Shown here: one piece after another, positions 43,492-51,769 of the stretch
Layout: the number at the start of each line of letters is the position of its first letter
Numbering within the stretch: the stretch's first letter is position 1
Assembly (NCBI RefSeq): GCF_021026095.1
Contig: NZ_JAJNCU010000002.1
Coordinates: forward strand, 248,001-312,000
Direction of reading: 5' to 3'
Length of the DNA: 64,000 bases
Source of the DNA: Salinicoccus halitifaciens
GTDB lineage: Bacteria; Bacillota; Bacilli; Staphylococcales; Salinicoccaceae
Notes under the pieces: generated by a model
Databases searched by the model: none
What the model saw: only the letters and a program-made list of their open reading frames with translations
What the model was told of the DNA's origin: nothing
Made by a program: the position numbers and the translations under genes

Positions 43492-44895
43492 ATGACATTC
43501 ATGATCGCATTTGGGCTCGCGAGCGTCATGCTCGCCGTCGGGCTCATCATACGTTCGAAAGTCGGCTTCATCCGGCGCATGCTTGTGCCGACCAGCGTCA
43601 TCGCCGGCATCATCGGATTTTTCGTCATGAACAGCGGGATGGTCACTGCAGTGGATGCAGGGATGTATATTCAAATTGTGACATTGCTCTTTACGGTGAC
43701 ATTCATCTCGATCGGGCTGACGAGCAATCCGAAGTCCAAATCCACGGCATCAAGCGGCCGGGACGTCGCAAAAGGTTCACTTGGTATGGGCTTCACGTGG
43801 AATATACTCTATGCCCTGACACCGTTCGTCGCAGTGGTGATACTGCTCGCAATCGGCGGCATCTTCGGGATGGATGCCGTGTACGGGCTGCTTATACCGT
43901 TCGCATTCACGCAGGGTCCGGGCCAGGCGGCGACATACGGTGCCATTATGGAAAACGAATACGGTATCATGGACGCGGCGACCGTCGGTGTGACATTCGC
44001 GGCCCTGGGCTTCGTGCTCTGCTTCCTCATCGGTGTGCCGCTCGCAAGGTACGGGATCAAGAGGGGCCTTGCCAAAAGCATGGCTTCAAGGAAAATAGAG
44101 AAGCCGGTTGAGCGCGGTTATTATAATAAAGATGAAGAACGTGAATCCCTTGGGGACGAAACGATGTACAGCGGCAACATCGATACGATGAGTTTCCATT
44201 TCGCCATCATCGGCATCTGTTTCCTGCTTGCGATCGGGCTGGCGGAACTCGCATCAATGATTCCGGGCATCGGCCCGACGATCAGCGGGATGCTGTTCAT
44301 CTACGGTATGATCGCCGGTTATCTTGTGAAATATGTGATGCGGAAACTCAGCATTGAACATTTCCTCGATAATAAATTCCAGTCGAAAATCACGGGCTGG
44401 TCGACGGACTATCTGATCGTCGCCTCATTCATGAGTGTGACATTCAGCGTCATCGGCAACTGGATTGTGCCGATACTCATCATTTCGGTCATCGTCACGC
44501 TGATCAGCCTGGCAATCTGCCTGTACTTTGGCCAGCGATACGGCGGCAAGAATGATTATGAGCGAACCATCGGGATTTACGGCACTTCGACCGGGACGGT
44601 GCCGAGCGGCATCGCACTTGTGCGCATCGTCGATCCGTCACTCAGGACGTCCACTTCGGTGGAGCTCGGACTGATGAACATACCGATGATGATTTCAAAC
44701 GTCACTTTCGCAACCATCATGCTGATCGCTTCAGGCGTCTTATCGATGCCGCTCGGGCTGCTGCTGCTTCTGGCACCGATACCGGCCTATCTGATTGTCA
44801 TGAGGGTATTCAAAGTGTGGGGACCGAAGACGTACGATTTGAAAGAAGAGAGCACAGCGCACGTCGGGGACTTGGAAAGTGTCCCTTCAAAATAG
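43492..44895 (+). CDS. GltS-like sodium/carboxylate symporter
   Basis: Membrane carrier of 467 residues related to the sodium:glutamate symporter GltS, which has two inverted repeats of about five helices. The first repeat holds AFTQGPGQAATYGAIMEN and the second holds GIYGTSTGTVPSGIALVRIVDP, the two re-entrant-loop type segments. GGAGGGAA precedes the ATG. The amidohydrolase begins 18 bp after it, so the pair probably imports a substrate that the enzyme then cleaves. Substrate need not be glutamate. Confidence 0.82.
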   Translation: MTFMIAFGLASVMLAVGLIIRSKVGFIRRMLVPTSVIAGIIGFFVMNSGMVTAVDAGMYIQIVTLLFTVTFISIGLTSNPKSKSTASSGRDVAKGSLGMGFTWNILYALTPFVAVVILLAIGGIFGMDAVYGLLIPFAFTQGPGQAATYGAIMENEYGIMDAATVGVTFAALGFVLCFLIGVPLARYGIKRGLAKSMASRKIEKPVERGYYNKDEERESLGDETMYSGNIDTMSFHFAIIGICFLLAIGLAELASMIPGIGPTISGMLFIYGMIAGYLVKYVMRKLSIEHFLDNKFQSKITGWSTDYLIVASFMSVTFSVIGNWIVPILIISVIVTLISLAICLYFGQRYGGKNDYERTIGIYGTSTGTVPSGIALVRIVDPSLRTSTSVELGLMNIPMMISNVTFATIMLIASGVLSMPLGLLLLLAPIPAYLIVMRVFKVWGPKTYDLKEESTAHVGDLESVPSK

Positions 44896-44913
44896 TAAGG
44901 GGAGTGTCTGATC

Positions 44914-46524
44914 ATGAAAAAATTATTTTACAACGGAGACATCATCACGATGGAAGGTGAAACGGAAACTGCAGAAGCGGTGCTGATCGAGGACGGTCTG
45001 ATCCGGAGTGTAGTGGAAGACGGGATGGATGAGTACCTCAATGATCCTGCAGTTGAAAAGGTCGATCTCGGAGGCCGGACTTTATTGCCTGCCTTCATCG
45101 ATCCGCACAGCCACCTTGCGATGATGGGACCGACGTCACTGCTTGCCGATCTTAAGGGGTGCCGGAACTTCACGGACATCCAGGACACTCTGACCGCCTA
45201 CATCAAGGACAATGATATAGGGAAGGGTGAGAAGGTGGTCGGCTTCGGCTATGACCCGAATTTCATGGACGAACAGGCACATCCGACAAAAGACGTGCTG
45301 AACGCGGTGTCGACGGAGCACCCCATCATGATCACACATGCTTCAGGCCATATGGGTGCCGTGAATGATTATACGCTCGAGATGGCCGGGATTGATGAAG
45401 ATACGCCGGATACGGAAGGCGGCCTGATTGGCCGTATCGAAGGCACGAGGGAGCCGAACGGTTACCTGGAGGAGACGCCTTTTATGAGCCTGAGGCGCAA
45501 AGTGTTCAGCGGCACCGGCGGGGATCCTGAGGAGGTGCTTGCCATCGGTGAGGCCGCCTATATCAAAAACGGCATCACCACGGTGCAGGACGGGGCGACA
45601 TCGACTGAGACCATCGATCTTTTCAAGTCGTACTCCAATAAATTCAAGGTGGATGTTGTGATGTATCCGCTGGTGGCGGAAAATCCGGAAGACCTGGAAG
45701 CGAACCGGGAGATGGTCGGGAAGTACCATAACCGTGTGAAGATCGGCGGTTATAAGATGTTCCTCGACGGTTCACCGCAGGGCAAGACGGCCTGGATGAC
45801 CGAGCCTTATGAAGGTGAAGGGGATTACAAGGGCTATCCCATCTATCATGATGACGAAGTGAAGAAATACGCGGAAACGGCGATCCGTGCGGGTGTGCAG
45901 TTACTCACCCACTGCAACGGTGATGCGGCGAGCGACCAACTTCTCAAAAGTTACGGTGCGGCCCTGGAAGCATCTGACGATCCAAATAAAAATGCTCTCA
46001 GGCCGGTGATGATCCACTGCCAGACCGCCCGGGACGATCAGCTCGACCAGATGGCGGAACTCGCAATGATCCCTTCCATCTTCGTCTCGCACACTTATTA
46101 CTGGGGTGATGTGCATCTTAAAAACTTCGGGGAAAAGCGCGGCAGCCGGGTGAGCCCCGCGAGATCCGCCTTCGACCGGGGGCTCGCGGTGAACTTTCAT
46201 CAGGATTCGCCGATCGTCGACCCCGACATGCTGCACACGATATGGTGCGCGGTCAACCGCATCACACGGAACGGTGCATCAATCGGGCCGGAGCAGCGGG
46301 TCTCCGTTTACGAGGCGCTGCAGGCGGTGACGATCAATGCGGCATACGCCTACTTCGAGGAGGACCGGAAAGGCAGCATCAAAGAGGGGAAGCTTGCCGA
46401 TCTGGTGGTGCTCGATGCCAATCCTTTGAAAGTCCCGAAAGAAGAGATAAAAGACATCAAAGTACTCGAGACGATCAAAGAAGGGGAGACCATCTACAAG
46501 GCGGAGCACGCCTCCGTCAGATGA
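44914..46524 (+). CDS. amidohydrolase, YtcJ-like
   Basis: Metal-dependent hydrolase of the amidohydrolase superfamily. The protein has 536 residues. HSH (H65, H67 in FIDPHSHLAM) is the first metal site. Other landmarks are LTHCNGDAASDQ, VMIHCQTARDDQ and NFHQDSPIVDP near the end of the barrel, and the C-terminal GSIKEGKLADLVVLDANP completes the small domain. This is the YtcJ/NfdA group, which cleaves N-formyl or related amides. It forms a two-gene unit with the symporter and ends at a hairpin. Confidence 0.88.
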   Translation: MKKLFYNGDIITMEGETETAEAVLIEDGLIRSVVEDGMDEYLNDPAVEKVDLGGRTLLPAFIDPHSHLAMMGPTSLLADLKGCRNFTDIQDTLTAYIKDNDIGKGEKVVGFGYDPNFMDEQAHPTKDVLNAVSTEHPIMITHASGHMGAVNDYTLEMAGIDEDTPDTEGGLIGRIEGTREPNGYLEETPFMSLRRKVFSGTGGDPEEVLAIGEAAYIKNGITTVQDGATSTETIDLFKSYSNKFKVDVVMYPLVAENPEDLEANREMVGKYHNRVKIGGYKMFLDGSPQGKTAWMTEPYEGEGDYKGYPIYHDDEVKKYAETAIRAGVQLLTHCNGDAASDQLLKSYGAALEASDDPNKNALRPVMIHCQTARDDQLDQMAELAMIPSIFVSHTYYWGDVHLKNFGEKRGSRVSPARSAFDRGLAVNFHQDSPIVDPDMLHTIWCAVNRITRNGASIGPEQRVSVYEALQAVTINAAYAYFEEDRKGSIKEGKLADLVVLDANPLKVPKEEIKDIKVLETIKEGETIYKAEHASVR

Positions 46525-46554
46525 TTAGGGAGAAATAAGGGGTATTGAAGATAT

Positions 46555-46585
46555 ACAGACATCTCGGTCAGAGGTGTCTTTTTTA
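46555..46585 (+). terminator. terminator of the amidohydrolase unit
   Basis: Stem GACATCT/AGGTGTC with a small loop, then TTTTTTATT. Confidence 0.75.
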
Positions 46586-46638
46586 TTCCGGTAATTTATG
46601 TTAAAATGACTTCAAATATATGCGAGGAGGTTCTGAAG

Positions 46639-46689
46639 ATGGGTATCCCAAGGATTTGGCAGGCTTTTTTGAATAAACCAACCGAATAA
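46639..46689 (+). CDS. leader peptide of the ABC-F gene (16 aa)
   Basis: Short frame MGIPRIWQAFLNKPTE behind a very strong site (GCGAGGAGG at 46622-46630). An extended -10 box TGTTAAAAT (46609-46617) lies upstream. A hairpin terminator follows at 46764-46791, before the ABC-F start. This is the arrangement of ribosome-mediated attenuation used by antibiotic-resistance genes, including several ABC-F genes: stalling on the leader would prevent the terminator. The inducer is unknown. The peptide itself probably has no other function. Confidence 0.6.
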   Translation: MGIPRIWQAFLNKPTE

Positions 46690-46763
46690 AATTCAAAAAA
46701 GTCTTGCTGACTATATTCCACGGGATCAGTGTGTCCATTTTCAGGACAGATGAAACGACATGG

Positions 46764-46791
46764 GAGATGGCAGAAGGCCGTCTCTTTTTTT
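46764..46791 (+). terminator. attenuator in the ABC-F leader
   Basis: Stem GAGATGGC/GCCGTCTC with loop AGAAG, followed by seven T, placed 46 bp before the ABC-F start codon. A competing stem TGTCC/GGACA (about 46733-46748) lies just upstream. Confidence 0.7.
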
Positions 46792-46837
46792 GTGTCCAAA
46801 AATATAGTTTGCAGGCTCTAAGGGAGTGCAAATTATA

Positions 46838-48289
46838 ATGGATGAAAAAACAGTAGAACTAAAAGAGGTCGAAGTCAATTTCGGCACGAAGGAATCATTG
46901 AAGATAGAAACGCTGTCGGCATATATGAATGAGCGCATCGCCATCATCGGCGCAAACGGATCGGGCAAGTCGACGCTCCTGAAGATGATTGCAGGCGAGT
47001 TTGAAGGTTACACGGGTGAAGTGGAAACCGCAGCAGAGTTCAATTATTTCGCGCAGATCGGGGAAGCCGGCGGAGTGGATGAAGGGTTCGATTTCGAACT
47101 GCTCAGCCGGCTGGATGTGCCGGATAATGAGGGTTTGAGCGGCGGTGAAGCGACGAAGCTGCGCCTCGCGCATATTTTATCGGGGTACAGACCGGGGCTG
47201 CTGCTGGATGAACCGACGACACATCTGGATGAGGCGGGCGTCTCACTTTTGATCGATGAACTCGAGTATTATTACGGCACATTGATATTCGTAAGCCATG
47301 ACCGTCATTTCATCAACAGCCTTGCAGAAACGATATGGGAAGTCTCAGACGGCACAGTCAGGGAATACACGGGCAATTATGATGATTACGAAGCCCAAAA
47401 AGAACAGGAAAGGCTCGCCCGGGAACGTGAATATGACAATTTCATCAGTGAAAAGAAGCGGCTGGAAAACGCCGTGCAGAAGCAGATCGAGAAAGCGGAG
47501 AAGATGAAGGCGGTTAAGAAGAATAAGCAGGACATCAAACCGGACCGTCTGAGTTCAAGCAAACAGAAGGATACGGTGCAGAAGCAGGCCTTCAAAGCGG
47601 CAAAATCCATCGAATCGAGGCTCGGCCAGCTGGAGGAAGCGGCGCCTCCGCGGGCAGAGACCCATTTGAAATTCCCGATGCCTGAGTCACTTGAGATCCA
47701 TAATAAATTTCCAATCATGGCACAGGACCTCACCGTCGTGCGCGGTGGCAGGATGCTCCTCGACCGGGTGAATTTCCAGTTCCCTCTGGGGAAGGTCATC
47801 GCGATCACCGGCAGGAACGGGGCCGGGAAGTCGAGCCTCCTAGAGGAGATCATGAACCGCAGCGAAGGGCTCGATATTTCCCCGAAGGTGAGGATCGAGA
47901 CCTACAGGCAGATGGATTACAAGCTGTTCACGGATGAACCGGTCATCCGGCATCTGATGAAGCAGACCGACTTCAGCGAACCGGTCGTGAGAAGCATGCT
48001 CCAGAACCTCGGGTTCAGCCAGGATGAAGTGACAAAGCCGCTCCATGATTTGAGCGGCGGCGAAGCGACGCGGGTGTCTCTTGCCCTGATGTTCGTGAGG
48101 CCCTCGAACGTCCTTATACTCGACGAACCGACGAACTTCATCGACCTCGATACGATTGAAGCACTCGAGAAGTTCATTGATGCATATAAAGGCACCGTCA
48201 TCGTCACTTCGCATGACAAGTATTTCATAGAGCGGGTGGCAGACCATATATATAAAATTGAAGACCATAAGCTTGTGAGTGTGTTATAA
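46838..48289 (+). CDS. ABC-F ribosome-protection type protein
   Basis: Cytosolic twin-ATPase of 483 residues without membrane segments. ABC1 has GANGSGKS (38-45) and LSGGE (100-104). ABC2 has GRNGAGKS (325-332) and LSGGE (405-409). A basic, helical linker of about 100 residues (185-285) lies between, as in antibiotic-resistance ABC-F proteins that remove drugs from the ribosome. The size is near Msr and Lsa proteins (about 490-500), but I cannot assign a class. The leader peptide and attenuator, and the arr gene next door, support a resistance role. Start at 46838; a GTG at 46826 is less likely. Confidence 0.83.
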   Translation: MDEKTVELKEVEVNFGTKESLKIETLSAYMNERIAIIGANGSGKSTLLKMIAGEFEGYTGEVETAAEFNYFAQIGEAGGVDEGFDFELLSRLDVPDNEGLSGGEATKLRLAHILSGYRPGLLLDEPTTHLDEAGVSLLIDELEYYYGTLIFVSHDRHFINSLAETIWEVSDGTVREYTGNYDDYEAQKEQERLAREREYDNFISEKKRLENAVQKQIEKAEKMKAVKKNKQDIKPDRLSSSKQKDTVQKQAFKAAKSIESRLGQLEEAAPPRAETHLKFPMPESLEIHNKFPIMAQDLTVVRGGRMLLDRVNFQFPLGKVIAITGRNGAGKSSLLEEIMNRSEGLDISPKVRIETYRQMDYKLFTDEPVIRHLMKQTDFSEPVVRSMLQNLGFSQDEVTKPLHDLSGGEATRVSLALMFVRPSNVLILDEPTNFIDLDTIEALEKFIDAYKGTVIVTSHDKYFIERVADHIYKIEDHKLVSVL

Positions 48290-48352
48290 TACACTTACTC
48301 ATAGTGACGACCCCAAAACATGACCCATTCCGGAGACTGGAATGGGTTTTTT
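48285..48352 (+). repeat. promoter-hairpin unit between the ABC-F gene and arr (copy E, divergent)
   Basis: TATAAT (48285-48290) at the very end of the ABC-F gene, then GTGACGACCCCAAAA and the hairpin CCCATTC/GAATGGG with a seven-T run. The layout recalls the antitoxin-like units, but sequence identity is low. It may simply be the ABC-F terminator, or an attenuator in front of arr. Confidence 0.45.
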
Positions 48353-48393
48353 TATCCGAAATTTATAAAAGCGAAACGATCGGGAGTGATTAT

Positions 48394-48810
48394 ATGAAGG
48401 ATGAAAATAAAAATTTGGACCCTGGGCCGTTCTTCCACGGGACGAAAGCAGCACTCGGGGTCGGGGATTTACTCGAGCCGGAATTCCGGTCGAATTACAA
48501 AAATCAGCCACTGAAGCACATCTACTTTACCGCGACACTGGATGCCGCAAAATGGGGTGCAGAACTTGCCGGTGGGGATGGAAGGGAGAGGATATATGTG
48601 GTGGAACCGACAGGCGAGTACGAGGATGATCCAAACCTTACGGATAAACGCTTCCCCGGGAATCCAACACGGTCCTACCGCTCCCTCGAGCCGCTCAAGA
48701 TTACGGCTGAACTCGGCGCCTGGGAAAGGCATTCAGAAAAAGAAATCAACCGTATGCTTGAAAGCCTGGCCAAACTGAAAGCTGAAGGAAAAGATGTAAT
48801 AATAGAATAG
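48394..48810 (+). CDS. arr: rifampin ADP-ribosyltransferase
   Basis: Inactivates rifamycins by ADP-ribosylation with NAD. The protein has 138 residues, as in known Arr proteins. It follows the Arr family closely: FFHGTKA (H15), IYFTATLDAAKWGAELA, RIYVVEPTGEYEDDPN and RFPGNPTRSYRS. ATG at 48394 follows GGGAGTGA. An upstream in-frame extension from 48304 crosses a terminator hairpin and is rejected. No transposon or integron sequence flanks it, so it looks like a resident chromosomal gene. Confidence 0.95.
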   Translation: MKDENKNLDPGPFFHGTKAALGVGDLLEPEFRSNYKNQPLKHIYFTATLDAAKWGAELAGGDGRERIYVVEPTGEYEDDPNLTDKRFPGNPTRSYRSLEPLKITAELGAWERHSEKEINRMLESLAKLKAEGKDVIIE

Positions 48811-48918
48811 TGATTAAATTCACAAATTTGTAACTTCCGGGAAGCGCCTGCGCCGGATTTCAAGGGTGAAAATGTTATAATTAAGGTGTAAACAAACTTT
48901 AATTCAGGAGGCGTTTCA

Positions 48919-49683
48919 ATGATTTCTCTGGAAAACAAATCAGCAATCATTACAGGAGCTGCGATGGGCATGGGGAAAGCGACGGCTTTGAAGTTCGGTA
49001 AAGCCGGAGCGAAAGTGGTCGTTGCAGACATGAATGAAGAGGAAGGCAACAAAGTCGTAGAGGAGATCAAATCAGACGGCGGCGAGGCGATTTTCGTCAA
49101 AGTCGATGTTTCCAATGAAGAGTCCGTAAAGCAGATGGTCCAGAAGACGGTGGAGGCGTTCGGCAAGCTCGATGTCGCCGTCAACAACGCAGCGATCACG
49201 CCGGACGACAAACCGATTGCGGACATGGACTTCGATTATTATGAGAAACTGATGTCGGTCGACTTGAACGGTGTCGCGCTCTGCCTGAAATATGAATTGA
49301 AACAGATGGAACAGGGCGGCACTCAAGGTTCCATCATCAACACTTCATCCGTGAGCGGCATCCGCCCGCAGCCGACGAACCCGGCGTATGTGGCGGCGAA
49401 GCACGGTGTCATCGGCCTGACCAAGCAGGCGGCGATGGATTACTCACCTAAAGGCATCCGCATCAACAGTGTGGCGCCAGGTGCCATCGATACGCCGATG
49501 CTCCGCGGTGCGCTCGACCAGTTCGGTTTCGACCCGGACGAGTATGCAAAACAGCTGAGCATGCTCGGGCGTTTTGCGGAAGCGGACGAAGTCGCAGAAG
49601 CTAACCTTTGGCTCGCATCCGACCACTCCTCATATGTCACGGGCACCGTGCTGAACGTGGACGGCGGCTACACTTCAATGTAA
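48919..49683 (+). CDS. short-chain dehydrogenase/reductase
   Basis: NAD(P)-dependent classical SDR of 254 residues. The cofactor motif is TGAAMGMG (12-19), with D41 at the end of strand 2 suggesting NAD. NNAA, the catalytic serine (SSVSG) and YVAAK follow. The C-terminal GTVLNVDGGYTSM is standard. Substrate unknown. It is a single gene with an AGGAGG site and a strong terminator. Confidence 0.9.
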   Translation: MISLENKSAIITGAAMGMGKATALKFGKAGAKVVVADMNEEEGNKVVEEIKSDGGEAIFVKVDVSNEESVKQMVQKTVEAFGKLDVAVNNAAITPDDKPIADMDFDYYEKLMSVDLNGVALCLKYELKQMEQGGTQGSIINTSSVSGIRPQPTNPAYVAAKHGVIGLTKQAAMDYSPKGIRINSVAPGAIDTPMLRGALDQFGFDPDEYAKQLSMLGRFAEADEVAEANLWLASDHSSYVTGTVLNVDGGYTSM

Positions 49684-49694
49684 ATCAGTATGGA

Positions 49695-49733
49695 ATCAGG
49701 GCATCTGCCGCTTCGGCAGATGTCTTTTTTCAT
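49695..49733 (+). terminator. terminator of the SDR gene
   Basis: Stem GGCATCTGCCG/CGGCAGATGTC with a CTTC-type tight loop, then six T. Confidence 0.88.
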
Positions 49734-49798
49734 TCATGCCGCATTTATCATCCTTGGATGCTATAATTTAATGACAATGAATATAAGGAGGTGAGCGG

Positions 49799-51076
49799 AT
49801 GGATCAGTGGTACAGGATAGATAATACAGGAAAGATTTTTCATGCGGTCTCAAGTGCAACCAACTCCTCGGTGTTCAGGGTGTCCATGATCATGAATGAT
49901 ACGGTGGAGCCCGAATGCCTGCAGGAGGCACTCGACATTGTCGCGGTGCGTTTTCCGACGCTCACCGTACGGGTGAGGAAGGGGCTGTTCTGGGACTTCA
50001 TGGAGCATAATGATGAACAGCTGCTGGTGAAGCCTGAAACTGGCCATCCATGCTCACCGATAGACAGGAAGGAGAACAATGCCTACCTGATACGGGTCCT
50101 TTATTTCGAAAAGCGGATTTCCGTGGAAATCTTCCATTCGCTGACCGACGGCGGCGGGGCGGTGGAGTTCCTGAAGACGCTCGTCTACCAGTACCTCGTG
50201 CAGAGGGGTGAGGCGGTGGAGACGGATGGAGTGATCCTTGATCCGGAAGATGCGCCCGATCCTGAGGAGATGGAGGACAGTTTCGAGCGGTATGCCTCGT
50301 CCGATACAGCTTTGCGGCAGGTGGGACGGGCGGAGAAGGCTTACCAGATCAAAGGCACCGCCTTTGAGCCGCCGGGCATCCATGTCACGCACGGCGTGGT
50401 GGACGGCACGGCGCTGAATGCCTTCGCCAAAAGCCGGGGGACATCGCTGACCGGATTTTTGACGAGCGTGCTGATCCAGGCGATCCACGAGGAAAGGATG
50501 CGGCGGGATATGACGGACGGGACGGTCTCGATCGCACTGCCGATCAGCCTGCGCCGGCAGTTCCCTTCAGTGACGCTCAGGAACTTTTTCTCCGTTGCGA
50601 ACATCGGGGTGCCGATGGACGGGTATATGCACCTTGAAGACATCATTAAAGAGGTGACCGGGCAGCTTATCAGTCATACCGATAAAAATGTGCTGCAGGC
50701 GGGGATCGACCGATTCGTCTCGCTGCAGGGCAAGTGGATCGTCCGGGCCCTGCCGGTGCTCGTGAAATATCCAATTATGCGGATCGGGTTCAACCAGTAC
50801 GGGGAACGCTCGAAGACGATGACGTTTTCGAACCTCGGCAACATCCCGGTGCCGGATTCATTAAAACCCCATGTGGACAGGATGGAAGTCGTCTTATACC
50901 CGACGAGGAAAAGCCCGATCAATGCAGCCGTCGGCACGCTGAACGGCAGGCTTACGATCACTTTCGCCCGGTCGATTGAAGAAGCGGACATCATCCGGGC
51001 GTTCTTCAAATCACTTGCGGATATCACGGGCCTCGATGTCGAAGTATATTCGAATGAATGGGGGGATATGCGATGA
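49799..51076 (+). CDS. condensation/alcohol acetyltransferase-superfamily protein
   Basis: Protein of 425 residues with the CoA-dependent acyltransferase fold of condensation domains, PapA and fungal alcohol acetyltransferases. The HxxxDGG catalytic motif is at 113-119 (FHSLTDGGGAVEF). A second landmark is FSNLGNIPVPDSL in the C-terminal half. There is no peptide-synthetase context. It is the first of three tightly linked genes, overlapping the next by 4 bp. I infer an acyl transfer to a small alcohol or lipid, with no evidence for the substrate. Confidence 0.72.
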   Translation: MDQWYRIDNTGKIFHAVSSATNSSVFRVSMIMNDTVEPECLQEALDIVAVRFPTLTVRVRKGLFWDFMEHNDEQLLVKPETGHPCSPIDRKENNAYLIRVLYFEKRISVEIFHSLTDGGGAVEFLKTLVYQYLVQRGEAVETDGVILDPEDAPDPEEMEDSFERYASSDTALRQVGRAEKAYQIKGTAFEPPGIHVTHGVVDGTALNAFAKSRGTSLTGFLTSVLIQAIHEERMRRDMTDGTVSIALPISLRRQFPSVTLRNFFSVANIGVPMDGYMHLEDIIKEVTGQLISHTDKNVLQAGIDRFVSLQGKWIVRALPVLVKYPIMRIGFNQYGERSKTMTFSNLGNIPVPDSLKPHVDRMEVVLYPTRKSPINAAVGTLNGRLTITFARSIEEADIIRAFFKSLADITGLDVEVYSNEWGDMR

Positions 51077-51729
51077 ACCAGTGCCCGAACTGTGATGTAT
51101 GGACAAAAGACGGCCACTGCCCGCTGTGCCGGGAGGACCTGTCACAGGATAAAGGGGCCGCATGGTATCCATACTACGATCCTGAGCTCCATAAGAAGCG
51201 GACCAACATATCGAGGCTTGCGATTCTGCTCGGCATCCTTGCGGTGTTCATATGCCTGGCGATCAACATTATCGTCATCCCGCAGTTTCTGTGGGTGTTC
51301 TATGTGGCGATCGGGGTATTTTATGTCGTTGTCTCGCTGACGCATACGATTCTTTCAGCATCGCACATCGGCGGGAAGATCACCGCCCAGGTTGTGAGCC
51401 TCACCATCGTGCTGCTGGTGATCGATTTCCTGTCCGGGGATATGCAGTGGTCGGTGAATTACGCTGTCCCGTTCCTCATCGTTGCAGGCATACTCGTGAT
51501 ATCGATCATCATTTTGACGGTGCGCCTGAAGTGGACGGGCTACTTGAGCTTCCTGCTTATCATGATCGCACTCGGTTTCCTGCCGCTCGTATTTTTTCTG
51601 TCCGGCCTTGCGGACGTGCTATGGCCGAGCATCATCGCTGCAGTGTTCGCGGTGACGGTATTCACACTGCTTCTGCTGTTTGCCAACCGGTCGTTCATGA
51701 CCCAGCTCGGAAGACGGTTCCATCTGTAA
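51073..51729 (+). CDS. zinc-ribbon membrane protein (DUF6320-like)
   Basis: Protein of 218 residues that starts with a four-cysteine zinc ribbon (C4, C7, C16, C19 in CPNCDVW and GHCPLC), followed by about six hydrophobic helices from residue 45 on. ATG at 51073 follows GGGGGATAT and overlaps the previous stop. Function unknown. Its fixed place between an acyltransferase-like protein and an esterase suggests a shared membrane process. Confidence 0.75.
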   Translation: MNQCPNCDVWTKDGHCPLCREDLSQDKGAAWYPYYDPELHKKRTNISRLAILLGILAVFICLAINIIVIPQFLWVFYVAIGVFYVVVSLTHTILSASHIGGKITAQVVSLTIVLLVIDFLSGDMQWSVNYAVPFLIVAGILVISIIILTVRLKWTGYLSFLLIMIALGFLPLVFFLSGLADVLWPSIIAAVFAVTVFTLLLLFANRSFMTQLGRRFHL

Positions 51730-51769
51730 CACCGTGCGTGATGCGTGCGGAATCGAAAGGACTGATTCA

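Noticed and set aside
43443-44111. Plus-strand frame overlapping the start of the GltS-like gene
   Set aside because: It is rich in arginine and histidine, typical of an out-of-frame reading of a hydrophobic gene.
48304-48393. N-terminal extension of arr
   Set aside because: It would run through a terminator hairpin; the ATG at 48394 has a better ribosome site and gives the normal Arr length.
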